Shown piece by piece: positions 54,010 to 64,000 of a stretch of DNA of 64,000 nucleotides. Below the pieces are notes generated by a model. The model did no database searches. It was not told the origin of the DNA and saw nothing but the letters and a program-made list of their open reading frames with translations. Position numbers and translations under genes: made by a program. How positions within the stretch are numbered: the first letter of the stretch is position 1; each line of letters starts with the position of its first letter. The stretch comes from Selaginella moellendorffii (taxonomy: Eukaryota > Streptophyta > Lycopodiopsida > Selaginellales > Selaginellaceae): positions 270,002 to 334,001 of the forward strand of contig NW_003314288.1 in assembly GCF_000143415.4 (NCBI RefSeq), written 5' to 3'.

Positions 54010-57000
54010 ATGGAGAGGTTTCTTCTTCATTTTCGAGATCACCCACCTCTTTCATTCTCTCAGAGTATTGTTTCTGAAAGTTTTTTATGTCGGCGTTTTG
54101 ATCTTCGTCTTGGCTCTATTTCTTTAGAGGCTGTGATCCGCAACGACACCGGTATAGTTGCATACTCGGAGTTTCTTCTTTCTGGTGTGGGCGAGGGTGG
54201 ACAACAATGGGATTTACAAAATTCCAAGTCAAAGGAGATTCGAGTGTTTGGATCTCCAGTCAAAATGCCAAAATGCGCTCCAGCGAAAGTGAATGTGAAG
54301 CAAGAGTCAATTGTTATCCTCTTGTCCTCTTCTAGTTCAAGTGAAGATGTCATGCTAGTGTCGGCGCCAAATTCACCAGCTCCAGCTCCAACTTCAGCAA
54401 TATTCAAAGCCGTTAGCAATGCTTTCCAGTTTTCACAACTCTCAATCGACATGCACTTGTTTTTGTATAGGCTTGTGAGTGAGCTTCCATCCTCCTACAA
54501 CGGCAACATTTTCTTCGAGCTACCACCTCTTGTCAGCAGCACAGGTTCCAAACGGAAGGGGATGGAAACCAAGCAGGATGTCCACAATTGGTGCAAGATC
54601 AAGACCACACACTTTCAACATTTTGAAGGCACAGTGTCTATAGTTCATTGTGGCGGGCATTTAGATTGTGTGGATGAAGCATGCAATCGAGACCGCTCTA
54701 GAAACTCTATATTTTTCAAAAACTCTATGTTTGGATTCAAATGTCGATTCTGCAAAAATGCTCCTCTATGTCGTGCTATCTGCGATGCCAAGATGTACTA
54801 CTTTCTTCCATGGGATGGAGTGGCTGGAAGAGCTGCAGTGCATGTTGGCACACATATGCATCCAATGCAGGAAGGGATACAAAGGAGTTCTCTCAACCGT
54901 TTCAAAGATGCTGTACAGGAAGAGACTATGAGAAACTCATCTGCAACTCCGAAGCATGTTCAGAAGACCGTTCTCAAGGATTTTATCGCAAATACCTTAC
55001 TCAATCCAGGTTGCCAAAAGACTCAACTAAACGAGGATAGCTTGCGGGACTTACTACGAGGAGTACAACTTGCTACTAGCCTAAGGAGGTACATCCATTA
55101 TTTTTCATACGTTATAATAATAATTTTTTCTTACATTATATTGTTTAGGATAAAATCTTGGATGTGTGAATCTCGAGAGGGGAAGTTGCAATCAAAAATT
55201 GACTCCATCCTTGAATTGAAACGGACTTGTCCATATGAGTTCATCCACAGAAGTTTGTTTCCAGACCAAGTTGTGAATGAGCAAGAGCGCCCCTTCGTCT
55301 TCAAAATGTCTACCATGGGCCCTGCCTCTGGCGTAGATCTTGTCTCCCGAATGGACATGTTTGGGTCCAGTGACCTTGTAAATGCATGGGTACATTTTGA
55401 CCATATGGAGCGTGTATCCGGTTGGACAACCATGGGAGCTCATGTATATGATCCAAGGTAATTTTTATTCTCATTATATTGAAATTGTTATAATATTTAT
55501 GTTTTTATAGGCTACGTTGTAATTTAACAATTGCGACAGCAGAGTTTAAAGTACAAGACCAGACAGCACAGGAAATATTTTGGAAGTCCCTCTCTGATAT
55601 TGTCCTAAAGCGGACTGGTAAGCCTGCAAACTTTCGTGGTTTCATGGCAGATGGGGCTGGTGCAAACTGGAATGGTATCCGAGCAGTTTTTGGGAATGGT
55701 CAACCATTGGAAGGTCGTGAGAGGACTTGTGAGTTCCATTGGGCTCAAAGCCTAAACCAGCACTGCCACCTTATCAAGCCAGAGTTTCAATCAATATTTA
55801 AGGAGTTGTGCAAACAATGGCAGGTTGCACCTTCTGAAGAAGAGCATGAGGCAAAAGCAAATGAGATCCGAATGTGGTGGCGTGAAGATGGCCATACAGA
55901 CGTAAGTTGCCTACCACAACTTGAGTCATGGTTAGGATGGTGGGAAGTTAGGATGTTCCAATGGGGACATCACTCTTTTCAGGTTGGTTTATATTTTTTC
56001 TTCTCCTTTTATTACCTTTTAATATTGCCTTTTCCATTAGGATCAACCACTTGAGGACCTCGCATACACCCCAACTGTGAATCTCTCCGAAAGTAAGCAT
56101 TGGAGTTGGCGTTCCTCTGAGGCAGGGAAAGGGAAGATGAGTCTATACGAAGCCTGTCTATCAGATTTGATACGTGCTATAGAGCAATCTTCAAAAGCAC
56201 TGGCATTCGAGGAAGGAAGATATATGGGAACAGAGCCTTCTGTTGAGATGTTACATGATAGGATGAAGAGAAAATTAACTCCACCCGCCCGAACAGTGGC
56301 AACTGCAGTTGAGGAAGTGGTCCGTGGCACATCTATGGAGTACACTCCCCGAGCTTCTATTGGTGATATGAAGACTATTCACTCAAAGCGTCGTTTTTCC
56401 TTTGCTGGGGAAGATGTTGGTACGGACCTTGGAGCAAAAAGCTCCCACAGGCCTGATGTTGAGTACCATTCTGCTCCAAGACACCGCTCTCGGACTGAGC
56501 CACCTCAAGTGGCTGATGAAGAGAGTGCATCGCAACAGGTTGAAATTGCTTACCGTAGTGTGGAGCCGAAGCAATGGGCAATCCGACGTGTGCCAGCAAA
56601 ATCAAATGTAAGGTGTGTGGGGATGCTTCCGAGGGGCAAGTGTTGGGCCTGGATTCGTGGTGAAAAATCTGCTTCTGTTCCAGCCCCATGTTTCTATGGG
56701 GAACGAAAGCAAGCAGGATTTTCAAGATGGTGCTGGCTATATTGTTGCAACACCGACGCCAACCATACGAAGCGACTTGAAGACACTATAGTGACTAAAC
56801 TTGATGCAGTACCTAAAGAATGGCCGGTTGTTAATGGGGTCGCGCTCACCTCGGATGAGATTGAAAACCTTGAGAAATCTGGTTTTAATCTTGAGAGGAG
56901 AGTTGGAGACATGAGTGACAGGAGCAGGACTATTCCTACAGAGATGCACAGGAGGCCAGCACGAAAAGGTAAAGCAGTTAAATTTATTGGTACCGTCTCC

Positions 57001-57318
57001 AAGCAGAAGCAAGGTAAAATAAACTTGGCTCAAACACTTGAGTGTGAGATTCTCTCCACGAAGTACATCACTGCGCTTGCAAAGGAGTACATAGTCAAAA
57101 CAGAAGGTGGAGAGTACACAATTGCCATTCACGACTTTCCTTCTTGCACATGTCCAGACTTTATGAAGCACGAGGAACATGGGAAGGCATATGCTCCTTG
57201 CAAGCATATGTACTACATCTTCATCAACATCTTGCACCAGGATCCTAAAGTGGATATTCATATACACCAAGCAAGCCTTACTATTGCTGAGTTGCAAAAA
57301 ACTTTTGGAACTAATTAG
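54010..57318 (+). CDS. Mutator-like transposase with SWIM zinc finger
   Basis: Exons 54010-55088, 55149-55457, 55511-55982 and 56041-57318 join in frame to 1045 aa. ATG at 54010 (MERFLLHF) is the first in frame. A Ser-rich linker follows the N-terminal 100 residues. At about 213-285 lies a Cys/His cluster (HCGGHLDCVDEAC, CRFCKNAPLC, HVGTHMHP) like FLYWCH/GCM-type DNA-binding fingers. The catalytic part includes FMADGAGANWNGIRAVFGNG (about 507), RTCEFHWAQSLN (C and H of the MULE core, about 535) and conserved tryptophans. Near the C terminus, SCTCPDF...CKHMY is a SWIM finger (CxC...CxH), typical of Mutator transposases. It would cut and join the element ends in the nucleus. No stops; AATAAA follows. 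The first catalytic Asp is not certain by eye. Confidence 0.87.
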
Positions 57319-57352
57319 ATTTCTCCAACACTATCGATGTTTATTCTCTATC

Positions 57353-57358
57353 AATAAA
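57353..57358 (+). terminator. Poly(A) signal of the transposase gene
   Basis: AATAAA 35 nt after the stop codon. Confidence 0.5.
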
Positions 57359-57409
57359 ACTTATTATACTTTATATAATTAATACAAATGTGCTTTTTCA
57401 TTTCACTTT

Positions 57410-57862
57410 TCATTTTATATGCTTCCGAGTGTTCTTCTCGCAATACTGCCCATAGTACTCGTGTGTCTCCATTTCTGTCTTTACCATCTCAAAAAAGATT
57501 TCATGGTAGTCTTTCGGGTGCATGATGTTGCAGTGTGTCGCAAGAGCATATATACCATCATACTGATCGTTGCCATTGTTTCCACCAGACGCTAGAAAAC
57601 ATATGGGGCACTTCTTGAAAGTGGCAGAATTGCATTTTTCTAAAACAAGTAAGAGGGCATTCTTTTTCACCCAATTTGTTGCACCCTCTGTCATTGCATT
57701 TATCTCCAACTCATGATCACTATCCTCACTATCCTCTCTTTCATTCTCTTGTGTGATTTGGTTATGCTGTGCAATGGGATAGTTATTGCATCTCCTAGCC
57801 TTTGAGCCCTGGGAAGAAAGATTGTGAGAGTTAAAATTACCAACACTAAAACCTATAGACAT
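57410..57862 (-). CDS. Transposon zinc-finger protein B
   Basis: 150 codons from ATG at 57862 (MSIGFSVGNFNSH) to TGA at 57410. After an acidic stretch (EREDSEDSDHELE) it has CNSATFKKCPICFLASGG and ALATHCNIMH, a C-x2-C-x(n)-H-x5-H zinc finger. The helix FFEMVKTEMETHEYYGQY follows. This layout repeats that of protein A at the other end, so the two are likely ancient paralogues. It faces the transposase gene convergently with 91 bp between stops. TTTATAGA about 50 bp upstream of the ATG is TATA-like. Function unknown. Confidence 0.65.
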   Translation of the reverse strand: MSIGFSVGNFNSHNLSSQGSKARRCNNYPIAQHNQITQENEREDSEDSDHELEINAMTEGATNWVKKNALLLVLEKCNSATFKKCPICFLASGGNNGNDQYDGIYALATHCNIMHPKDYHEIFFEMVKTEMETHEYYGQYCEKNTRKHIK

Positions 57863-58333
57863 TTGTGGGTGTATTTCCCTTTTTTCGAATGAGAGTGTGA
57901 ATGAAGATCTATAAATTCTAGACAGTATGCTACGACAAACCCCTCAAGAATGTATTCTACAAAGAACCAAGTCTTTCTTTTATATGCAATAAGCTTACAT
58001 CAACGGTTATTTTTTTTCCTTTCAAACGGTTATATGGCTTCATATAGAATCTTATTTCAAATTTAATAATTTTTTAATTCTGACAAACCTAACATTTACT
58101 AGCCAAAAAGCATAAAGTACAAATTTAAAGAAGTGACAAGAATACTCTTTTTTCAAACATTTTATTTTATGTTCTAACAAATGTCCCTATCATTGCATGT
58201 AGTAAATATTTAAATTATTAGAACAAAATGTGTTCTTTAGAACATTTTTATCTATATAATATATAGAGAGTTATTAAATTATTAGGTTCGCTATAACCTT
58301 AAAATTTTAAAATTTATAATGTTTGTACTAAAT
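57863..58333. other. Subterminal AT-rich region
   Basis: No gene seen between gene B and the right end of the element. Confidence 0.4.
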
Positions 58334-58404
58334 TACAATTGAAAATTGAGCTCAACTCGTGAGCTCAACTCTTCAACTCGTGAGCTCAAGTATGGTCCAC
58401 ACCC
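58334..58404 (-). repeat. Right terminal inverted repeat
   Basis: Reverse complement starts GGGTGTGGACC and holds the TTGAGCTCACGAG subunit repeated; pairs imperfectly with 46795-46845. Confidence 0.75.
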
Positions 58405-58413
58405 CTTTGTTGG
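58405..58413 (+). repeat. Target-site duplication, right copy
   Basis: CTTTGTTGG, identical to 46786-46794. Confidence 0.85.
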
Positions 58414-60620
58414 TACCACTTATGATTGAAGTTCAATCCGATGTGTGTAGAGTTCAGGTGGAATTCCTTGTAAGTCGGTCTAGATGTGAAGTTTTTTTTA
58501 TTCTTCAGGTGTTCCAAGGTTAATATCTTGAGCTGGTTCTTCAAGGTTGAGTATTGGTGTAAGTCGTGATCCTTCTTGTCTTAGACCTAGTTGTTCTTCG
58601 AGTGGAATTTTTTGATGCGTTGGTTTAAACTATTCAAGTTTGATGCTTGAATGTTCTCATTGTTCTTTCATGTGTGCTAGTGTTGTCTTTTCTTTCAAAT
58701 CTTGGTGTTGAAAATCTTTATTTTGAAGTTGAGGATCTTGATTGCTTGTTTTCTTCAGGATAATTTGGTTGAGATCAATTTAGATTAGTATTTTTAATTC
58801 GGGGTATGCCTTGAGAATTTGAGCTTTTCATAGCTGTCGAGTCCTTCATTCTAGTCATATTGTTTGATTGTGGTTAGTTAAAATTTCTTTGCAATCTTCT
58901 TTACAATATTGGTAAATAGTTGTGGAGCATCTTTATATCCTCCAAGGGTGATGGTATTGTTCCTCTAGTATGTGATAATGTCTATTGTCTTGAGCTAAGT
59001 TCATTTGAGGAGTACTTTGTAGCAGCTTTTGTCTTTCGCCATCTTGAGTATGATAAAAGTTACCTTAACTTTTTTATCTTTAATCTTGATAGGAATGTTG
59101 TGCACAATTCCTAATGGTTGTACACTTCGATTGTCGTCCATCTTGACATTGAAGGGTGTAAAGTGGATTGGTTCAAGTCCCATTGCTTTGTAGATTGAAT
59201 ACTCAATAATGTTGATATTTGCTCTACCGTTTATGATTATTTATATAACTTTGTTCTTTCCTATCGTGATTGGGATGCATGGTACATCTTCATCATAGTC
59301 GCTAGATTGGATATTTGCCTTATGGGATGAGTTGTTGGTTTTTTTCTTGACTTGAGTTGAAGGTTTTTGGTGGAGAAGCTTGACATATCTTGAGAAGTTG
59401 TTTTCTCAAGTATGAAGCCACCTATGAAAGTTCTAGAAGGGTGAGTGTGATACCTTGTTGAAGAATGTTGGTGATGGGCTTTGGTTGTTCCTCTTTTCTT
59501 GATAGAGTTTTAGTCACAATTTCCTGATCATCTTCAACTTCAGGTTGTTGTTGTTGAAGGGTTTGTTAAATTGTGTTGATTAGTTTCTTGCTTTGTTGCC
59601 ATTCATGCCTTGAGATTCTTGCATTTTGTCTTAGAGTTCTTGTTCTTTGACTTTTCCTCAAGGTCATCTTTAGAAGTGTAGTGTTTTTTTTTACTTCGAG
59701 TTAGAGCACTTACTTCAAGTTCATCTTTAAAGTGTTCATCTTCGATTTAGTCGATGTTGATATTTCTTGTTGTTAGACGAGGTCTTCAATGTTGCTGATC
59801 TTGCTAAAGAGGTCGATTACCTTGATTTTGTTGTTGTTGGTATTGGGGTTAGATTTCTTGAGTTTGAGGTTGCTATTAATAGTTGTTGCGAGGAAATACT
59901 CTAGATGGTGGATCATATTGTTGATTTTGCTGTTAATAGTTTAGTTATTGCAGAGGTGGTCTTTATTGTCGATTATTGTGGTATTGTTGTTGATAGTTGT
60001 TTTGCCGGGGTGGTGGTCTCCATTATTGGTTGGTTGTCTCTTTAAGGCTATTGATAAGCTTGTTGGTATGGTCACTGATACTGATTGTCTTGGTTGCCAT
60101 TGTTGTATTATTGATGGTATCTAGGGTTAGGGTTATATGTACCTTGATTATGGTAGTTTAGTTACCACTGCTGTGGTTCTTGTTTGAGTTGATTGTAATG
60201 TCTTTTAGTTGGTGTAAGAGTTCAAGGTATGTTCTTGACTTGTGTGATTTTAGTTGCTCTTTTGTATCGACAGATCTTTGCTATATATCCTTCTTTTTCT
60301 AGATCTAACACTTAAGAATCAGTAGTTTACACTCTGTTAGGATGTGTCCTTTGTTTTTACATTTTGTACAACATACTCTTTCTTTAAGTTCGTTTTTTAT
60401 TGTAACTTTCTTGAGTATTTTGGTAAGTTCTTGATTCTTGTCTTTCTTCATGACTTCAAGTTTGTATTTTTTTTATCATCATATGAGTCATTTGTTCTTC
60501 TTGTTTCTACTCTTAAAAATTTTTAGAGCTATTTTTCAAGGTTCTTGATTTTCTTGGAAATATTGTCAATAGAGGTCTTGACATCTAGATCTTTTAAGCT
60601 CTATTTCGTTAAAGTGGGAT
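58414..60620 (-). mobile_element. Ty3/gypsy element 2, gag-PR part (beyond the insertion)
   Basis: Continues the element cut at 46794: the start of RT (near 58414), a degraded protease region (about 58900-59260) and gag. A zinc knuckle CTKCKNKGHILTEC lies near 60370-60320 and an Asn/Gln-coding region near 59850-60190. It runs parallel to gypsy-1 throughout and is full of stops. The 5' end and LTR are not found; similarity fades near 60620. Confidence 0.75.
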
Positions 60621-61284
60621 TTATTCAGTAAAATGGGACTAGGTATAAATTTTCAAGTATTTGAAAATGACGTGAAATTATATGTTTTTTGTCCAGGGGC
60701 TAGACATATCTGGGGCATGGTGACTAGCGCGGTGACTTTGTGTTCAGACTGAGTCCATCTGGTTGTATAATAAATCTCATTGTCAAGGTGAACAAGCCGA
60801 ATCTGAAGCTAAAGAAGAGCGATGGCATGCGCGCACACACTATTTGTTTGTTCATTGAGCGTGTGGTGAGCTTTCCAAGATGAACATCATTCCTATTAGC
60901 CAGACATATAACTTAATGGTGAGAACATTTAGATATTATTCAATGTTATCTTTTTCTAACGAATCTAATTATGAAGGTGTAGCAAGAGGCATTGCTAGTC
61001 TGGAGAAGTCATTTAACTCATTTGACCCTTAGTGTATTTTCATGAAACTAAATAACATTCATATTATTAAGGAATTTCTCTAGTACCTTTTTTTTACGAC
61101 ATAGAGGCTTGCATTTCTTTCAAAGGTGATTTAGTAAAAGGCCTGAGGGCACATGCCATTCTATTTCTCAGACCGGTATTAAGATATACTAGTGCAAAGG
61201 GCCACATGCCATCACGCCTCCTCTGATTCAGATTCAGATTGTTCACCTTGAAATAAAATACATTAGAAACTTAGTAAAGGAATA
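60621..61284. other. No recognisable gene
   Basis: Spacer between gypsy-2 and the transposase-like pseudogene. Confidence 0.35.
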
Positions 61285-64000
61285 TTAATGAATCTCACCT
61301 TGAACCCGGGTTATGAATGCTCTTGCTGCATCTCTTGCATGGTCTGGCAAGGTGATGGTGGCACTCTGCTTCCGCATCCAACCATGCACAACATTATCCA
61401 CCGATATGCTCATGCTGGGATCCCTTGGATTCAGCACCCATCTCTTTTCTAAGCAATCCTTCGTATATCCGGAACTTGGCTTGAACCACTCCACAGTTAC
61501 ATTGAAGGAGTTAGTTTCCGCGTCCTCCTCTGCATCAGTGATGCAGCGCCCCACCCATATCATTTGTTTTTTATTATTGGGTCTGACAAGCACGACCATT
61601 CCTTTGCAGACCTGTACTGGATTGAATGCTGAATCCGGCTTCTTGTTCCTCGGCCCACAATAGTGATCCTCAACATCGTTATCTGTCACTGCATTTCCAG
61701 AGGACATTGTTCCGCTACTATCTGGTGCTCTAGGTTCTGGCCAAAAGGACTCTTCCAATTCTTCATATACAACCGGCCCATTTTGGATAGCAGATATAAT
61801 CTTCTCCCAGTATTCGAGCAAAGGCTTGCACCTCTTAAAATAGGATTCTCCACCAAACACCAACCCCCTCTTCCAGAAGGCAATATGCTGTCTAATCCCG
61901 GCCACTATACTTTCCTGGTCTTTGAGTCCATCCGGGTGCATCGGCCGTGGGGAACCCTGAGGAATCATAGGTTCCCCAGTTATGGGATCTCTCTTGAAGA
62001 GTTCAATGCCATCCACTGGCAGCCACACTGTGTCCCATTCTCTCATCTTGTACCTCATCACTGGAGCACCGTCACGCATGCTGAAATGAAACTGAAGAGG
62101 CTTGGAGTGGCCAATCAGCGTTTCGGATCCGTCCCTGATGTAGCCTCTTACAAACCCCTTAAAGTCTGGAACCTCTGTCACAAGTGCAGCTTCAACAATG
62201 CCTTTGATGCAATTTTGGAATTCATCGTAGAGTTGTGGGAGGGTGAGGACATTGGATCGCCGGAGGGACTCTGCCAGGTGACTGAACATGGCATCGACGT
62301 CTTCATGAGTGTGCCCAACCATGAGAAAGCCAAGTGTAACCGTTTCAAATATGCCTTTGGCAACAAGCATCGCCAAGTACGCGAAGACGTACATGTTTTT
62401 GTTCTCACTGCCAGCATTGTCTGTTTGGAGCAGAAGATGGGGTGGAAGGCCACATCGGCCGCAAGAACTTCCTTGAGATTCTGCTTCGTTTGGATGAGGC
62501 TGTGCATTCACCGGGCGACCAGCCTCGTCGGAATGGCATGAGGCCTCACGTGATAACCCTACAATCTGACGGCCAACATATTCACTGGGATGGCATGGGG
62601 CCCCATGCGATACTGCAAGCCTTTGCTCCTCCTCCAGCTGAACCCTGTATGGGGTTCGATCGACAAGGGCCTTATGCAAGGGTTGGCCGTTCAGCTCAGT
62701 CTGCGCACTTTGCAGAGACCTTAAGTGTTTTGCTAGGGACGCAATCATCATGTTTGCACCCCCGCCACCCCATAGAGGTACAAAGAAGTTCCCATAGTTC
62801 TGGGCACCATGCCCATGAGCGATTATGCCAAACAGAGACACAGGCAGCTGCATGGATGAAGAGATTGCCTTGGGGGCAGGATTGAGTCGAGGTAAGCACG
62901 TCTTTTTCTGGTCCATTTTGTCGTGGATGATGCAGAGGTAAGAGTCAGGTCTCTCCATGGAGAGAATCCTGTTATGATAATATGCAGTCCTGCAGCTTCT
63001 CTACTCGATGTTGTGGTCGAGCCGCCTTCTAACCAACGTCTCTCGCTCTTGAGCACTGCAAGAATTCTTCGACAAAGCCATTTTGATAGCAGTGCACTCG
63101 TCACACTTTGAAAAGCTGGAGTACTTTCCTATACTCACATCCCTGAACCTGTTGCTCCACAATCTACTAAATCAAGATTGGCTCAGCTTCCTGTAGCCAT
63201 TACTCTGGAGTTCCCAATTCACATCTTCCAATATGGCCCCGTTGGTATACATGGAAGGGAGAACTCGTTGGGTGTCTCGTGTTCCATCTTCCAAGAGGCG
63301 GGTTTTATGTGGTTGTTGCTCGCTACATGTCTCGACAAACCTCTTGAAGATTGCCTCTCCATATACAACATGACCCCTGGTTTTGTGCGTACCGTCGTTC
63401 CCATGGATTGCCTGTTGAACCCTTTGTTCCTCGAACTCAGTTTTGATTCTGTAGAATGTGCTTCGAGGGACTCCATAAATGATTCTCCATGCCTTCATGC
63501 AGACCAAACCCCTCTGGAAGACCATGCACCCCACCTAATGTTCTGAAGCATCAACAGATGACCGTAATGCCTCATACACAAAATTGCGAGCTGCCTTCCA
63601 GGACAATGTCTTGTATCTTGCTCTCTCCTCTTCAATAGCATCCCAATCAGCATGTTGACAGCACCTCCTCTTGCAACAAGCAACTGTCGAGACCATTCGA
63701 ACCTCCATCGCCATTTTCTGCCTTTTCGGTTCGTTGCTCAGATCCCTTTGGCTGCGCTGTAGGAAGGTGTACTTTCTTTTCCCATGAAGAGATGTTCTAT
63801 CATTAGTTGTAGTGGTGTTTGATTGTGAATCCTTCACATTCTCAAACACTAAATGCCTCAATTTCCACCGCACAATGCTTCCAATAGTCAGACTGTTTTC
63901 TTCTGTGTCAACAACCTCTAAAATCGCAACTCCAATATCATCCCAGCCCAATTCTTGATTAGCAACCGCATCTCTTGGATCGACAACTGTGGCTAAGCCC
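61285..64000 (-). pseudogene. Intronless transposase-like gene (DUF7869-type), three in-frame stops, 5' end outside window
   Basis: One minus-strand frame stays in register from the right edge to 61285, broken only by TAG at 63535-63537, TGA near 63160 and TAG near 63010, with no frameshift. The long tail (62958-61285) contains LLLQTDNAGSENKNMYVFAY and LGFLMVGHTHEDVDAMFSHL. These match a widespread eukaryotic family (DUF7869-type) whose D, D/E and H residues suggest an RNase H/DDE-like nuclease; family naming is from memory. N-terminal parts include a Cys pair region (ACCKRRCC) and VCMKAWRIIYGVPRSTFYRI, as expected. It is a recently disabled mobile-element or domesticated gene. Confidence 0.65.

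Larger units (their letters stand above)
46795..58404 (+). mobile_element. 11.6-kb Mutator-like transposon carrying a ParB-DNA methylase gene
   Basis: Bounded by the exact 9-bp duplication and by imperfect inverted ends. The left end is GGGATGGTCCAAAGTTGAG. The right end, on the other strand, is GGGTGTGGACCATACTTGAG. Both ends then share AGTTGAGCTCA(T/C)GAGTTG-type words. Contents in order: a small zinc-finger gene (+), a ParB-methylase gene (-), a palindrome array with an assembly gap, a minisatellite, a transposase gene (+) and a second small zinc-finger gene (-). The two large spliced genes have no stops or frameshifts, unlike every retroelement around. Joining the flanks restores alignment with gypsy-1, which proves the insertion. 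Superfamily assignment rests on duplication length and transposase motifs. Confidence 0.88.

Noticed and set aside
46795-58404. Reading the 11.6-kb insert as a hAT or CACTA element
   Set aside because: The duplication is 9 bp rather than 8 or 3, the ends do not start CA or CACTA, and the transposase has a SWIM finger.
61313-62541. Plus-strand frames at the right end
   Set aside because: Shadows of the minus-strand transposase-like frame, which has family motifs in order.

Overview
The window looks like nuclear DNA of a land plant with a compact gene style, most likely a lycophyte such as Selaginella. The reasons are tandem genes with introns of about 50-65 bp, several pentatricopeptide-repeat (PPR) genes including a long DYW editing-type protein, an oleosin, a plant-type SEC16, and many decayed Ty3/gypsy elements. 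The species assignment is inference. There are two assembly gaps (26682-26978 and 52800-52932).

Layout. 1-7.3 kb: the start of a small secreted Cys-rich peptide gene at the left edge, a gypsy RNase H scrap, a damaged second copy of the peptide gene, a PPR gene, and an oleosin (all on -). 7.4-13.1 kb: a housekeeping block in which a 7-exon neuroguidin/Lcp5-like gene (-) and a 13-exon SEC16 gene (+) share a 218-bp divergent promoter. 13.4-35.8 kb: repeat-rich DNA. A segment carrying the 3' part of a PPR gene is present three times (A +, B -, C +); B and C form a large inverted repeat around a dead gypsy element. Copy A is cut by another gypsy element (15.77-23.3 kb), followed by a dead PIF/Harbinger transposase. 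36.2-37.3 kb: a fragment of an alpha-L-fucosidase gene. 38.5-41.8 kb: an intact 1097-aa PPR-DYW gene with near-identical 333-bp internal repeats. 43.1-60.6 kb: a chromovirus remnant and a second gypsy element. 61.3-64 kb: an intronless reading frame of a transposase-like family (DUF7869-type) with three in-frame stops.

The main find is at 46795-58404. It is an 11.6-kb DNA transposon inserted into the reverse-transcriptase region of the second gypsy element. It is bounded by a 9-bp target duplication (CTTTGTTGG) and imperfect terminal inverted repeats beginning GGG. Its spliced frames carry no stops. It encodes a 1045-aa Mutator-like transposase with an N-terminal Cys/His cluster and a C-terminal SWIM zinc finger; two small related CPIC zinc-finger proteins near its two ends; and, divergent from the transposase, a 9-exon gene for a protein of more than 1020 aa. 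That protein joins a proline-rich leader, a ParB-like domain (IDGNHRYGAW) and a phage/bacterial-type DNA methylase domain (FDFPDG ... DCTAGSG). Between the two divergent genes lie a tandem array of 96-bp palindromic units running into an assembly gap, a 22-24-bp minisatellite and a few telomere-like repeats.

Reading of the system: the transposase and the zinc-finger proteins probably act on the element ends. The ParB-methylase is a candidate DNA-modification or anti-silencing function carried by the transposon. The architecture is read directly from the sequence; enzyme activity and biological role are inference.
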